From positions 3,019,001-3,083,000 of the forward strand of contig NZ_CP135076.1 in assembly GCF_032229225.1 (NCBI RefSeq): a DNA stretch of 64,000 nucleotides. Reading direction: 5' to 3'. This DNA comes from Stakelama saccharophila (GTDB lineage Bacteria > Pseudomonadota > Alphaproteobacteria > Sphingomonadales > Sphingomonadaceae). Below the pieces are notes generated by a model. The model was not told where the DNA came from. It ran no database searches and worked only from the letters and a program-made list of their open reading frames with translations. Numbering within the stretch: position 1 is the stretch's first letter; each line of letters starts with the position of its first letter. Of this stretch, positions 24,762-34,122 are shown one piece after another. The position numbers and the translations under genes were made by a program.

Positions 24762-26564
24762 TCAGTCGTCGGTACGGTCGGCTTCGGTCGGCTCGGCGTG
24801 GATGTCGACGCCGACATCCTGCGCCCAGGCCAGCCATTCGCGATTGAGCCGCGCGGCGACTTCGGGATGCTGGGCCGAAACGTCATGCATTTCGGTGCGG
24901 TCGGTCTTCATGTCGTAGAGATGCCACGGCCGGTACGTCTTGCGGCGGCCATTGGGGGCGAGCGAGACCATCTTCCAGTTGCCGTCGAGAATGCCGCGCG
25001 CAGCATAGTGCTCGAAAAACAGCGGCTGCGACCGCTCGACCGGCTGTCCCTTCAACACGCCGGCGAACGACACGCCGTCGATCGGCGGCTTGCCCTTTAG
25101 GTGCGGCTTGGTCCCGGCAAGGTCGAGCAGCGTCGGCGTCACGTCGATGATATGCGCGACCTCGGTCGTCTTGGTGCCGGCGCGATCGCCCATATGCCCC
25201 GGCCAACTGAACAGAAAGGGCGTGTGCGTGCCGCCCTGATACTGCTCGCGCTTCCAATAGCGCCACGGCGTATTGGCGGCGCTCGCCCATTGCGTGCCGA
25301 TGCCCGCCATCGTCAGCTCGGTGCCGATCTTCGCCTCGGGATATTCGCCGTACCGGATCTTGCGGCCGTCGCGCGTCTCGCTCGGGCGGTCATAGCCCGG
25401 CCGCGTCATCACCTCGGGCGACGCGCCGTTGTCGACGAGGAACATCACCACCGTATTGTCGTACTGCCCGCTGTCCTTGAGCGCCTGGATGACGCGCCCG
25501 ATGCCCTGATCCATGATGTCGATCATCGCGGCGTGCGTCGCCATCTTGCGGATCTGCACCTTGCGCTGCTCGGGCGTCAGCTTGTTCCAGGCGATGTCGG
25601 CATTGCCCGCATAGCCGGTCGTCACCGGCGGCAGCTCGGTTCCCGGCGCGATCAGGCCGAGTTCGACCTGCTTTTCATAGCGCTGCCTGCGCAACGCATT
25701 CCAGCCGCCGGAAAAGCGCGTGATATATTTCTGAATAACCTTTTCGGGCGCCATCAGCGGCCAATGCGCCGCGGTGTAGGCGAGATACATCATGAACGGC
25801 TTCCTGCCGTGAGCCAGCGTGTTGATCTGCTGGACGGCATGATCGGTGATCGCGTCGGTAAGATAGAAGTCCTTGGGCACCGACTTCACCGGCGTGAAGT
25901 CGTCGACCAGCGAGAACGGGTCGTAATAGTCCGCCACGCCCCAGATGATGCCCCAGTGATGATCGAATCCGCGCGCGGCGGGATATGTCCGCCTGTCGCC
26001 GAAGTCGCGGTCGAAATGGCCCTGGTGGTTGAGCCATTTGAGATGCTCGGCCTCGTTCTTGATCGGCTTCGCCGCGGTCAGGTGCCATTTGCCCACCATC
26101 GACGTCGCATACCCCGAATCGCGAAGCTCTTCGGCGACCGTCGGAACCTCGAGCGACAGGCTCGTCCCGTTGCCCGCCATGTTGACGCGGTGCGGATAGC
26201 GCCCCGTCAGCAACGCCGCGCGCGAAGGGCAGCAGCGCGACATGTTGTAGAAATTGGTGAACTTGATCGAATGGCGCGCCAACTCGTCGAGATTGGGGGT
26301 ATCGATATTGCCGCCATAGGCGCCGATGTCCGAATAGCCGATATCATCGCCCATGATGACCAGCAGATTCGGCCGCGACGGGGCCGAATCGGGCGCTTGC
26401 GCGGGCGTTGCGGCGGACTGCGGCCCCGGAGCCGCATGCACCGGCTGCTGAATGCCCGCCGCGCAGCAGCCGAGCATGCTTCCCGCGACCGCCAGTCGCA
26501 TCGCCGCGCCTCGCAGACCCGACCTGGCTGCCTTCTTCGTCGCATTCGTGCCGCGGATATCCAT
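24762..26564 (-). CDS. Sulfatase, type I (CCPSR active site)
   Basis: A 600-residue exported sulfatase of the large arylsulfatase-like branch. ATG 26564 is preceded by aaagggg; export segment around 22-44 (MRLAVAGSMLGCCAAG, ending VHAAP). Metal motif LLVIMGDDIGYSD; formylglycine site SRCCPSRAALLTGR with catalytic C111, a canonical CxPSR. GKWHLT, HHWGIIWGVADYYDPF, LVDNGAS and the tail LYDMKTDRTEMHDVSAQHP follow. It is first gene of a minus-strand run of sulfatase, sulfatase, GH2 and sulfatase. This long form differs clearly from the two downstream paralogues, so it probably targets a different sulfate position. Confidence 0.93.
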   Translation of the reverse strand: MDIRGTNATKKAARSGLRGAAMRLAVAGSMLGCCAAGIQQPVHAAPGPQSAATPAQAPDSAPSRPNLLVIMGDDIGYSDIGAYGGNIDTPNLDELARHSIKFTNFYNMSRCCPSRAALLTGRYPHRVNMAGNGTSLSLEVPTVAEELRDSGYATSMVGKWHLTAAKPIKNEAEHLKWLNHQGHFDRDFGDRRTYPAARGFDHHWGIIWGVADYYDPFSLVDDFTPVKSVPKDFYLTDAITDHAVQQINTLAHGRKPFMMYLAYTAAHWPLMAPEKVIQKYITRFSGGWNALRRQRYEKQVELGLIAPGTELPPVTTGYAGNADIAWNKLTPEQRKVQIRKMATHAAMIDIMDQGIGRVIQALKDSGQYDNTVVMFLVDNGASPEVMTRPGYDRPSETRDGRKIRYGEYPEAKIGTELTMAGIGTQWASAANTPWRYWKREQYQGGTHTPFLFSWPGHMGDRAGTKTTEVAHIIDVTPTLLDLAGTKPHLKGKPPIDGVSFAGVLKGQPVERSQPLFFEHYAARGILDGNWKMVSLAPNGRRKTYRPWHLYDMKTDRTEMHDVSAQHPEVAARLNREWLAWAQDVGVDIHAEPTEADRTDD

Positions 26565-27009
26565 TGCGCCCCTTTCCCTTGCCCTTCACGTCCGGCGACC
26601 ATTCAGCCCGTCCCGGCTTTCTCGAAAGTCGCTTCATCAACGGCATTATCATGCTCTGTTTTTGCTCACGAGCAGTTTGTCGTACATATATGCTAAAGTA
26701 AAGGGCCCGGAACACGGAGGTCGCGCTGCGCTTCGGCGGCGACCGTCAGGTCCCACACCACAAAGAAGGGACGCGGAATCGCCTGGCTGCAGATGACATT
26801 GCCCTGTCGGATTACGCCGGCGCGTTTAGGAGCGATCCTGGAGCGGCTAGGATCGGTCGACATTCAGAAGATGACGGCCTGAATGTCGATCGGTGCTACC
26901 GCTACCGCTCCGCTTTGTGGTATCTATCTCACTTGTCGAGCAGGCGCTTCAGCGCTAACGCTGCACGGTTAGGCGGGTATTTTCCCGGCCCCCATCGCGG
27001 AAGGGCAGC
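26565..27009. other. Divergent regulatory region with tandem hairpins
   Basis: A 445-bp gap between the sulfatase and the GntR gene. It holds an AT-rich patch at 26680-26700 (promoter candidate for the sulfatase run) and two adjacent hairpins at 26834-26854 (gatcct/aggatc) and 26857-26889 (tcgacattcag/ctgaatgtcga, 11-bp stem). No gene is recognised. Confidence 0.5.
26834..26889. promoter_or_regulatory. Two tandem inverted repeats
   Basis: The first stem is gatcct/aggatc with a 9-base loop; the second is an 11-bp perfect stem with an 11-base loop. They lie about 120 bp before the GntR start, where an attenuator, operator or 5' RNA structure could act. The role is unknown. Confidence 0.4.
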
Positions 27010-27738
27010 ATGGCTTCACCCCCGGCGGCATCTACGGCCGCGGCAAACAATCTGGGTCGCAACCTCACCTACGGCCTGCAAGAGGTGATCGGGCGGGCGA
27101 TCGTCGTCGGTGAATATGCCACCGGAAAGCCCTTTCCCACCGAAGCCGATCTTGCCAGGCAGCACGGCGTCAGCCGATCGGTGACGCGCGAGGCGATGAA
27201 GATGCTTGCCGCCAAGGGGCTGCTCGGCGCGCGGCCGCGGCAAGGCACCTTCGTCCAGCCCGACGATCAATGGAACCTGTTCGATACCGACGTGCTGCGC
27301 TGGATTCTCGAGCGCAAGCTTTCGGTGAAGACGCTGCGGCAGTTCAACGAGCTGCGCATCGGCGTCGAGCCTCGGGCGGCGGCGCTGGCTGCACAGCGCG
27401 CGCGCCCCAGCCAGGTCGCGGCGATCGCCGCCGGGCTGCAGCGGATGCGCGATGCCGAACGCGGTCAGGACGATACGCTGTCGGCCGACATCGAATTCCA
27501 CGTTGCCGTGCTGCGCGCATCGGGCAATCCCTTCTACGTTCAGTTCCGGGACATCGTTTCGACCGCGCTTCGCACCTCGATCCGCTTCACCAACCGTATC
27601 GCCGGCCGCAGCGCAAGCATCGACGACCACGCCATGGTCCATTCCGCGATCGCCTCTGGTCAGGCACAGGCTGCGCACGACGCCATGTACAAGCTCATCG
27701 ACGATGTTCTCGACCTCATCGGCAACGCCGCCGAATAG
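27010..27738 (+). CDS. GntR-family regulator, FadR/FCD subfamily
   Basis: A 242-residue DNA-binding repressor-type protein. Winged helix-turn-helix around residues 30-75 (PFPTEADLARQHGVSRSVTREAMKML) and an all-helical FCD ligand domain at about 100-230, with FHVAV and DHAMVHSAIASG carrying the histidines that bind metal in FCD proteins. Wording resembles DgoR-type regulators of galactonate genes (family knowledge), so its effector may be a sugar acid or a pathway intermediate. aagggcagc precedes the ATG. It is the only classic regulator within the glycan block and is the best candidate for reading the TATAnGWCnTATA sites; this link is inference. Confidence 0.88.
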   Translation: MASPPAASTAAANNLGRNLTYGLQEVIGRAIVVGEYATGKPFPTEADLARQHGVSRSVTREAMKMLAAKGLLGARPRQGTFVQPDDQWNLFDTDVLRWILERKLSVKTLRQFNELRIGVEPRAAALAAQRARPSQVAAIAAGLQRMRDAERGQDDTLSADIEFHVAVLRASGNPFYVQFRDIVSTALRTSIRFTNRIAGRSASIDDHAMVHSAIASGQAQAAHDAMYKLIDDVLDLIGNAAE

Positions 27739-27858
27739 CACCTCCGCGCCATGCCGCGAAAGCGGGAAGTCCGGAGGCTTCGCCCACCTTGGTCTGACCC
27801 GTCTGCCCTGAACCTGCCGGGCCTCGTCCGGGGTCGGCGGCAGGAAACCGCGTGGTGT

Positions 27859-29505
27859 TCAGGGGCGGTATCCTGTGCCGATCGGTGCGCGGCGGTACGG
27901 GGCGAACCAATTATGGGCCTTGGGCTCCTTGGTGTCGTATTTCCCCCGCTGCGGCCCGGTGGGGAGGTCGTCCTGGCTGCGAATGGTCCACATCAGCAAT
28001 TCGGCCATCAACCGGTTTCGGGCATCGACAGCCTTCGGATCGTCCATCCGGTTGTTCAGCTCCGCCGGGTCGGAGGGAAGATGATAGAGCTGTCCGTTGC
28101 CCATCATGTCGTACATCAGTTTCCAATCGCCCATGCGCACCATCTTCGTATTGCCGCTTTGGGTGACCTTGTTGAGTTCGTCGAAGCCCTCCGTTCCGGA
28201 ACGGGAAATGGCGTAGGGTACCTTGTCTTCCGCGTCGTAGAACAAGCCGCCCACGCCGGACGTGGCATAAACGCTGCGGAATTCTTCTTTTGGATAGTCC
28301 TCGCCGTGCAGCAGTGGCGCCAAGCTGCGCCCTTGCACGCCCGACGGAATTTCCGCCCGCATCAATTCACAGAAAGTAGGCATGACATCGGCCATGGAGA
28401 CATGCGCGCTTTCGCCAAGCTCCCGGTTCGGCCGAATGCCGGCGCCGAACCAGGTCATCGGAATGCGCGCCAGGCAATCCGGCAGCCCCACGCCTTTCCG
28501 CCCCAGGCCATATTCCATCATATAGTCGCCATGATCGGCGGTAACCACGACGACCGTGTTTTCGGCCAGACCGGACTCGTCGAGATGATCGAACAGTCGC
28601 TTCATCTGGTCGTCGATCAGGCGCAGCATACCGAGATAGTTCGAGACGTAGCGCCGCCATTGTTTCTCTAGATCCGGATAAGCGCCTTCCAGCCCGTGGA
28701 GCCAGCGTTCGCGGTCGCCCATCCGCTTCAGCGCCTCCGGGCCAGCGTCACGCTCGGGCACTTCGGACGGCGGGAACATGTCCCAATAGGGTTTCGGAAC
28801 CTGTTCGGGATTGTGCGGCTCGGGAAAGCTGACCTGCAGCAGGAAGCGCTGGTCGGCCGATTCCTTGATGAAATCGATCGCGTCGGAGACGATCCGGTGG
28901 GGGTGCTGCGCCTCGACCGGGAAAGGCGCGGGTTCGGTGACGAGATTGAACTGGGTCGTTTTCAGCCATTTGTCGAACGCGGCATATTCCGGCGGAGCGT
29001 CCGGGCCGACATAGCCGTCGAGATGGCCGTATTGGCGCCAGAAATCGATATCCCCCTGGCGCAGATAGGTATGGTTCTTGCCGGCAAGGCCGGTGCGATA
29101 CCCCTGCTCGCGCGCTACCTGATACATGTCCTTGGCGAAATAGGCGTCCTGACTGTCGAAGTTCATCCGCACGCGGGTCGCCTCGGGCCAGCGGCCGGTC
29201 AGCATGGAAATGCGGCTCGGGACGCAGGCGGGAATGGTGCAATAGGCGCGGGAGAAGTCGACGCCGGTCGCCGCCATCCGGTCCATGGTCGGGGTGACGT
29301 CGAGCGGATAGCCATGCCGCTTGCTGACGCCGGCATGGTGCTGGTCGGCGATGATCAGGAGGATGTTCGGCTTCGACACGCTGGCCGGCCCGGTCCGCCC
29401 ACGCGGCTGCGCGCTTCGCAACTGCTGGAACCCGGCTCCCAGCGCAGGGCTGGAGACCGTCGATGCCAGGATGCTGGTCACGCCCAGGAAATGACGGCGA
29501 TTCAT
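27859..29505 (-). CDS. Sulfatase, type I, Tat-exported (CVPSR active site)
   Basis: A 548-residue sulfatase of the choline-/iduronate-sulfatase-like branch. ATG 29505 is chosen because gaggagag precedes it and a twin-arginine signal follows at once (NRRHFLGVTSIL); a start 27 bp upstream lacks a ribosome site. Metal motif NILLIIADQHH, formylglycine site IPACVPSRISMLTGR with C94 in the canonical motif, AGKNHTYL, VVTADHGDYM. Tat export means folding before translocation, so FGE-type modification would have to occur in the cytoplasm. Divergent from TonB receptor 3 with a 179-bp shared promoter region. Confidence 0.93.
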   Translation of the reverse strand: MNRRHFLGVTSILASTVSSPALGAGFQQLRSAQPRGRTGPASVSKPNILLIIADQHHAGVSKRHGYPLDVTPTMDRMAATGVDFSRAYCTIPACVPSRISMLTGRWPEATRVRMNFDSQDAYFAKDMYQVAREQGYRTGLAGKNHTYLRQGDIDFWRQYGHLDGYVGPDAPPEYAAFDKWLKTTQFNLVTEPAPFPVEAQHPHRIVSDAIDFIKESADQRFLLQVSFPEPHNPEQVPKPYWDMFPPSEVPERDAGPEALKRMGDRERWLHGLEGAYPDLEKQWRRYVSNYLGMLRLIDDQMKRLFDHLDESGLAENTVVVVTADHGDYMMEYGLGRKGVGLPDCLARIPMTWFGAGIRPNRELGESAHVSMADVMPTFCELMRAEIPSGVQGRSLAPLLHGEDYPKEEFRSVYATSGVGGLFYDAEDKVPYAISRSGTEGFDELNKVTQSGNTKMVRMGDWKLMYDMMGNGQLYHLPSDPAELNNRMDDPKAVDARNRLMAELLMWTIRSQDDLPTGPQRGKYDTKEPKAHNWFAPYRRAPIGTGYRP

Positions 29506-29545
29506 GCGGCTCTCCTCTCTCATGTGCGCCAAAGCTGCTCTTTTT

Positions 29546-29558
29546 TATATGACAAGCA
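29546..29558. promoter_or_regulatory. Half-site of the AT-rich operator
   Basis: TATATGACAAGCA matches the left half of TATATGWCATATA perfectly and the right half poorly. It lies 41 bp upstream of the Tat sulfatase start and in the shared promoter with TonB receptor 3; a second AT-rich element (ctattataaatag, palindromic arms) lies at 29628-29640. Confidence 0.25.
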
Positions 29559-29684
29559 CATAGCGCTGTCTGCAAATTTCAGGCGGTTGGCACTTGCTCG
29601 ATGCCCTTTACATCGGAATGATATGATCTATTATAAATAGTAAATCAAGCAGCCGAACATCAATTCGGCCGAAGGGGAGAGGGT

Positions 29685-32537
29685 ATGAGGCATCTCGGTT
29701 ATCTCGCGGGCGCGTCGGCACTGGCATTGGCTACGGCGCATCCCGCCGCGGCGCAGACAAGCGATGCGCCGCCGCAATCGACGACGAGCGACAGCGCGGA
29801 CAAGGCCGCCGCCCCCGCTCCCGACGAAGTCAGGGAAATCGTGGTGACGGGTATCCGGCAGAGCCTGGAGCGCGCCGCCGAGATCAAACGCAATGCGGAC
29901 CAGGTCGTCGACAGCATCGTGTCCGAAGATATCGGCAAGTTCCCCGATCCGACGACCGCTGCGGCGCTGCAGCGGGTGCCCGGCGTACAGGTCGCTGTCA
30001 CCCAGTCCAATCAGATCGGCAATGTGAAGATCCGCGGTCTGGGGGACATTCTGACGACTCTCGACGGGCGCGAAATCTTTTCCACCACGGGGCGTTCCTT
30101 TTCGTTGCAGGACGTGCCGGCCGCCGCACTGGCGCGGGTGGATGTCATCAAGACCAATACCGCCAACCTGATCGAGGGGGGCATTGCGGGTATTATCGAC
30201 CTGCAACTTCATAAACCCTTCGATTTCGACAAGCCGACCGTCGTCCTGAACGGACGCGGAAACTACTCCGTCAAGGCCGACCGCCTCGACCCGCAGCTCG
30301 GCTTCCTCGCCACCGACACCTGGAGCACGGGCATCGGCGATATCGGCGCGCTGGTGAACGCGACCTGGTACAAGACGCATTACAACCATCCCCGCACGCG
30401 CGAAGGAGGTCCGCGAAGTGGCGCATCGCTCGGCAGACCCGACGTGATGGTGCCGATCGTGGCCGAGGGGCATTCCAACCACGGCTATTATGAACGGCCG
30501 CAGGTCAACGCGTCGCTGCAATGGCAGCCGTCCGACGCCCTCCAGATCTACGCCGACGGACTCTACACCGGTTCCCGCGCCGAGGACGAGTGGTCGCTGT
30601 CGAACGCGCAATTCTTCATCTCCGACGAAACCACCATGTCGGATGTGGAGACCACCGACCAGTGCTTTACCGCGCGGGTAAACCAGAACGGCCTCAATCC
30701 GCGCGAAGTGGTCGACCGGCAGGGTACTGCGGACCCCGGCGACGATGTCCAGACGCTTCAGCCCTTTACCTTGAACAAGGTGTGCAATCTGAAATCGGCG
30801 ACGTTCCGCAACGCCGTCAGCCAGCAGAACACCCATTCCTATTACAACAAAACCGACAATTATCTCGGCGCGCTGGGCTTCAAGCTCGACACCGATCGCG
30901 TGACGGTGAACGGCGACGTATCGTACCAGAATTCGCACAATATCGGCGAGGAGATCCTCGTCGCCACCGCACAACGCATCCCCGAGCTGCGCTATGTCTC
31001 CAACCAGGGCGATGGCCTGCAGCTAGATACGGTGGGTGACAATGCCTATGCGCAACCGGACGGTCTGGTTATCGCGCAGGGACTGAACCAGTATTTCTCC
31101 CGATCGAAAGGCGATCTGTTCGCCGCCAAGCTCGACAGTTCGTTCGAGATCGGCGACATCATGAAAAGTTTCGACGTCGGCATGCGCTACGCCGTCCGCA
31201 AGGCGGAATTCGATCAGGCCGTCGTCCAGACCCCGTCGCCCGGCGGTGGTTCTCCGTCGAACCCGAACGCGATTCGGGTGGTCGATGCCGGCCTTCCCGA
31301 CGGGTTCCTTTCGCTGCTTCCCAGCATATCCGGACTGAACGGCGGCGAACGGTCGCTGGTGCCCGATCCGGGATATCTCCGCTCCGACGAAGGGCGGGAC
31401 GCAATCCGGGCGCTGTTCGGCGCGGCAGCGGGCGATCCCGATTACCAACCGCAGCGTCATTTCGATGCCAGGGAAACCACCTTCGCCGCCTATGCCCAGG
31501 TCCATTACGAGGTCCCGCTCGGCTCGATGACGCTCGACGGCACGGTCGGCGTGCGGCCGACGCGCACGAAACGGACCATCAATGGCTTTAGCGCCATCAG
31601 CATTCCGGCGACGGATGACGAGCCGGCAAGGACCGAAATCGTGCCGCTGTCGGCAACCACCACGGACACCGATATTCTGCCCAATGCCAGCGCGCGACTC
31701 CGGTTCGGCGGCGGACTCCAGGCCCGGCTGGCCTATTCGGTCGCGATTCGTCGACCGGGTTTCGCCTCGCTCAATCCCGGCCTCAGCTATGCACTGGCCG
31801 TCAACAAGAATGTGTTGAACTCCGGTTCTGCCGGCAATCCCGATCTGCGCCCGCAAAAGTCGGAGAATTACGATGCCTCACTCGAATATTATTTCGACAA
31901 GGGGTTCGCGGCGATCGCCATATACCGCCACGATCTGACCGATCGCGTCATATCCTCTGCAAGCGCGGAATCGATCGGCGGTATCCTCTACAATATCAGC
32001 CGGCCGAGAAATGTCGGATCGGCAAGGTTGCAGGGGGTCGAGATCAGCGGACAGACCTTCTTCGACTTCCTGCCCGGCGCGCTGTCCGGCTTCGGCGCGT
32101 TCGGCAACTTCACCTATGCGGATACCGAAGTGAAGGGCGACGACCCCCTGGCCGGCTATCCGCTTCAAGGCGTGTCCAAATATAATTTCAACGCCGGCCT
32201 GCTATATGAAAAATACGGACTGACGGCGCGCGCAGTCTATACCTATCGCTCCCGCTATTATGACGGCGATCTCACCGGCAACGTGTTCCTGCGCGCCATC
32301 GATCCCGACCGCGCCGACGACACCAGCTACACGCCGGCGGTGCTCAACTATGTCCGCCCGTCCGGCCGGCTCGACTTCAGCCTGAGTTACGAGGTCAACG
32401 ACCGCATCCGGCTGGACGTTGGCGGGACGAACATCCTGGGCAGCCATTATTACGGCTATTACAACGAGAAGTATCTCGGAAACCAGTATCGTTATGACGA
32501 CACGACCTATACTGCGGGAATTCGGTTTGCGCTCTAA
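29685..32537 (+). CDS. TonB-dependent receptor 3
   Basis: A 950-residue outer-membrane receptor closely related to receptor 1. The ATG follows aaggggagaggg; signal peptide 1-24 (ending PAAAQ). TonB-box-like EIVVTGIRQSLERAAEIKR, plug motifs EDIGKFPDPTTAAALQ and VKIRGLGD, with barrel blocks SAGNPDLRPQKSENYDASL and GVEISGQTFFDFLPGAL nearly shared with receptor 1. The C-terminus ends GIRFAL. It is divergent from the Tat sulfatase. Two near-paralogous receptors at opposite ends of the block suggest a duplication or uptake of oligosaccharides of different size or sulfation. Confidence 0.94.
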   Translation: MRHLGYLAGASALALATAHPAAAQTSDAPPQSTTSDSADKAAAPAPDEVREIVVTGIRQSLERAAEIKRNADQVVDSIVSEDIGKFPDPTTAAALQRVPGVQVAVTQSNQIGNVKIRGLGDILTTLDGREIFSTTGRSFSLQDVPAAALARVDVIKTNTANLIEGGIAGIIDLQLHKPFDFDKPTVVLNGRGNYSVKADRLDPQLGFLATDTWSTGIGDIGALVNATWYKTHYNHPRTREGGPRSGASLGRPDVMVPIVAEGHSNHGYYERPQVNASLQWQPSDALQIYADGLYTGSRAEDEWSLSNAQFFISDETTMSDVETTDQCFTARVNQNGLNPREVVDRQGTADPGDDVQTLQPFTLNKVCNLKSATFRNAVSQQNTHSYYNKTDNYLGALGFKLDTDRVTVNGDVSYQNSHNIGEEILVATAQRIPELRYVSNQGDGLQLDTVGDNAYAQPDGLVIAQGLNQYFSRSKGDLFAAKLDSSFEIGDIMKSFDVGMRYAVRKAEFDQAVVQTPSPGGGSPSNPNAIRVVDAGLPDGFLSLLPSISGLNGGERSLVPDPGYLRSDEGRDAIRALFGAAAGDPDYQPQRHFDARETTFAAYAQVHYEVPLGSMTLDGTVGVRPTRTKRTINGFSAISIPATDDEPARTEIVPLSATTTDTDILPNASARLRFGGGLQARLAYSVAIRRPGFASLNPGLSYALAVNKNVLNSGSAGNPDLRPQKSENYDASLEYYFDKGFAAIAIYRHDLTDRVISSASAESIGGILYNISRPRNVGSARLQGVEISGQTFFDFLPGALSGFGAFGNFTYADTEVKGDDPLAGYPLQGVSKYNFNAGLLYEKYGLTARAVYTYRSRYYDGDLTGNVFLRAIDPDRADDTSYTPAVLNYVRPSGRLDFSLSYEVNDRIRLDVGGTNILGSHYYGYYNEKYLGNQYRYDDTTYTAGIRFAL

Positions 32538-32604
32538 CGGCACGCCGAACAGCGCCTGCCTGACACCGAATCCGGGCCGGGACGGGACGCGTTACGCTGC
32601 CGGC

Positions 32605-32637
32605 GGTCACCAGGGATGGCGTGACCCGACTTTTGCT
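32605..32637 (+). terminator. Weak terminator-like hairpin
   Basis: A ggtcac/gtgacc stem with a 10-base loop, followed shortly by cttttg, about 70 bp after the TonB receptor 3 stop. The stem is short, so this is tentative. Confidence 0.35.
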
Positions 32638-32721
32638 ACCTTGCCAACCGTTTACGGATAAACTGGCTGGGGCGGCAGGCGCCTCGGGTCCGACCCGACC
32701 GCCAGCGGGCGGCCGCCATCT

Positions 32722-33207
32722 TCAACGAATGCCGTAAAAGTCCGCAACCCGGTCGAGCGCCAGGGTGAGCACCAGCTTGCCCGCGCGCGCCGGCCAGCCC
32801 AGCGCCTTTTCCGCCGCCGGCAGCTTTTCGCACGCGCATACCACCCGCCACAGCACGTCGCGCAGGCCCGGTCCCGCCGCCGCCATCGCCCCGTCGAAAC
32901 GCCGTTTCGCCGCAAGCTGCGCGGTCGTGGGGTCCAATCCTTCCGGCGCCCCGCGCCGGCCGCCGGCGGTCGGCGACGCGTCCCAGCGCATGGTGACGCT
33001 CGGCCCCAGTGACGCCGTCTCGTAATCGGCGCGCAACCGCTCGCCCGCGTCGAACGCCCGATTGGACACCAGCCCGCGCGACTTCAGCCAGCCCAGCGGC
33101 GATTCCGCCAGGTTCACCGTCACGCTGCGCCCGCGCCGCCCGCCGCGTTTCGCCGCCGCGTCCCCGATCACGCCATCGTCGAAGCACCGTTCGACCAGTT
33201 CCCGCAT
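32722..33207 (-). CDS. DUF6456-domain protein
   Basis: A 161-residue conserved alphaproteobacterial protein of unknown function. ATG 33207 is chosen for its gggagaag site over an ATG 39 bp upstream. The middle contains the DUF6456 signature ESPLGWLKSRG (about 35-45), AGERLRADYE and VTMRWD (about 72-77), and the tail has LWRVVCACEKLPAAEKALGWP. No catalytic motif is evident. It is divergent from an XRE regulator with a 97-bp gap, an arrangement that suggests mutual regulation. Confidence 0.75.
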   Translation of the reverse strand: MRELVERCFDDGVIGDAAAKRGGRRGRSVTVNLAESPLGWLKSRGLVSNRAFDAGERLRADYETASLGPSVTMRWDASPTAGGRRGAPEGLDPTTAQLAAKRRFDGAMAAAGPGLRDVLWRVVCACEKLPAAEKALGWPARAGKLVLTLALDRVADFYGIR

Positions 33208-33304
33208 CGCTCTTCTCCCGAATCGGCCCGCGGCGGGGGTTGCCATATCGCGTAGCTTGTAGGAAAGAAGAAAAACCGATTTGGTTCGTCAACAGGAGAC
33301 GGGA

Positions 33305-33868
33305 ATGATCACCGCCATCCGCGAAGTGCGCCGGGCGAAGGGACTCACGCTGGAAGATGTCGCCGCACGCTGCGATCCGCCGACCACGGCGCAGACGATC
33401 GGCCGGCTGGAAACGGGCACGCGCACCGTGTCGGTCAAGTGGCTCAACCGCATCGCCGCGGCACTGGGTGTCGACGCCGCCGACCTCGTCCGCCTGCCCG
33501 ACCGTCCCGACATTCCCGTCGCCGCCATTCTCGACGGCGGCACGGCATCCGCCCCGCGGCGCGCGGAAACCGTCACCGCGCCGCAGGCCGGGCCGGGCAT
33601 GGTCGCCGTCATCGTGCGCGGCGGTGTCGGCGATTATCGCGCCGGCGACGAGATCTGGTGCGACCGCCTCGCCCCCGACGCCTTCCGCCAGGCGGTCAAT
33701 CGCGACGTCCTCGTCCCCCGCCCCGCCGGCCGCTTCGTCTTTGCCCGCCTGATCGCGACCGATGGCGCCCGCCTCCAGCTCCTGCCGCTCGGCGCGGGGC
33801 AACGCCAGACCATCGTCACCGATCCCGCCTGGATCGCCGTCGCCACCCGCCTGATCCGCCCGCTGTAA
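33305..33868 (+). CDS. XRE-family regulator with S24-like C-terminal region
   Basis: A 187-residue DNA-binding protein. ATG 33305 follows aggagacggga. Helix-turn-helix at residues 5-58 (LTLEDVAARCDPPTTAQTIGRLETG). The C-terminal half (MVAVIVRGGVGDYRAGDEIWCDR, shortened here to its start) resembles the beta-rich dimerisation/peptidase fold of LexA/CI-type repressors, but I do not see a clear Ser-Lys protease pair, so autocleavage is doubtful. Divergent from the DUF6456 gene. No phage genes are nearby, so it is likely a chromosomal regulator. Confidence 0.8.
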   Translation: MITAIREVRRAKGLTLEDVAARCDPPTTAQTIGRLETGTRTVSVKWLNRIAAALGVDAADLVRLPDRPDIPVAAILDGGTASAPRRAETVTAPQAGPGMVAVIVRGGVGDYRAGDEIWCDRLAPDAFRQAVNRDVLVPRPAGRFVFARLIATDGARLQLLPLGAGQRQTIVTDPAWIAVATRLIRPL

Positions 33869-33886
33869 CGCTCCCCTTCCCTTTCA

Positions 33887-33986
33887 GGATGCCTCTGCGA
33901 AACCCATTCTCGTCACCCCGGGGAAGGCCGGGGTCCACCGAGCCGCTTAGCTTAAGCGTTTGATCGCGCCTTTCGCAGAGGCATCG
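33887..33986. repeat. Palindromic interspersed repeat, class C (plus copy)
   Basis: The ends are an exact inverted pair, gatgcctctgcgaaa (33888-33902) and tttcgcagaggcatc (33971-33985). The left 70 bp recurs in reverse orientation at 46091-46161 with a few differences, and the gcctctgcgaaa core recurs at 56791. Intergenic in all cases. Confidence 0.7.
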
Positions 33987-34065
33987 TTTCAGGGAGGACC
34001 CCTGCAAATCTCCCCTCCCTTTCAAGGGAGGGGTCGGGGGTGGGCGCGAGCGAAGCGAGCCCGAC

Positions 34066-34095
34066 AAGAAAAGGGCGGACCCGAAGGCCCGCCCC
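34066..34095 (-). terminator. Rho-independent terminator of the methyltransferase operon
   Basis: Read on the minus strand: a GC-rich stem (gggcgggcc / ggtccgccc) closed by a TTCG-type loop and followed by TTTTCTT, 28 bp after the dimethylglycine methyltransferase stop. This is the best intrinsic terminator in the window. Confidence 0.8.
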
Positions 34096-34122
34096 TTACA
34101 TTCATCGTCGGCCCCAGCCCGG

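Noticed and set aside
32636..33802. A long minus-strand frame covering the DUF6456 and XRE genes
   Set aside because: It overlaps both supported genes in another frame and has low-complexity Arg/Gly/Ala content; the DUF6456 frame has the conserved motif and ribosome site.
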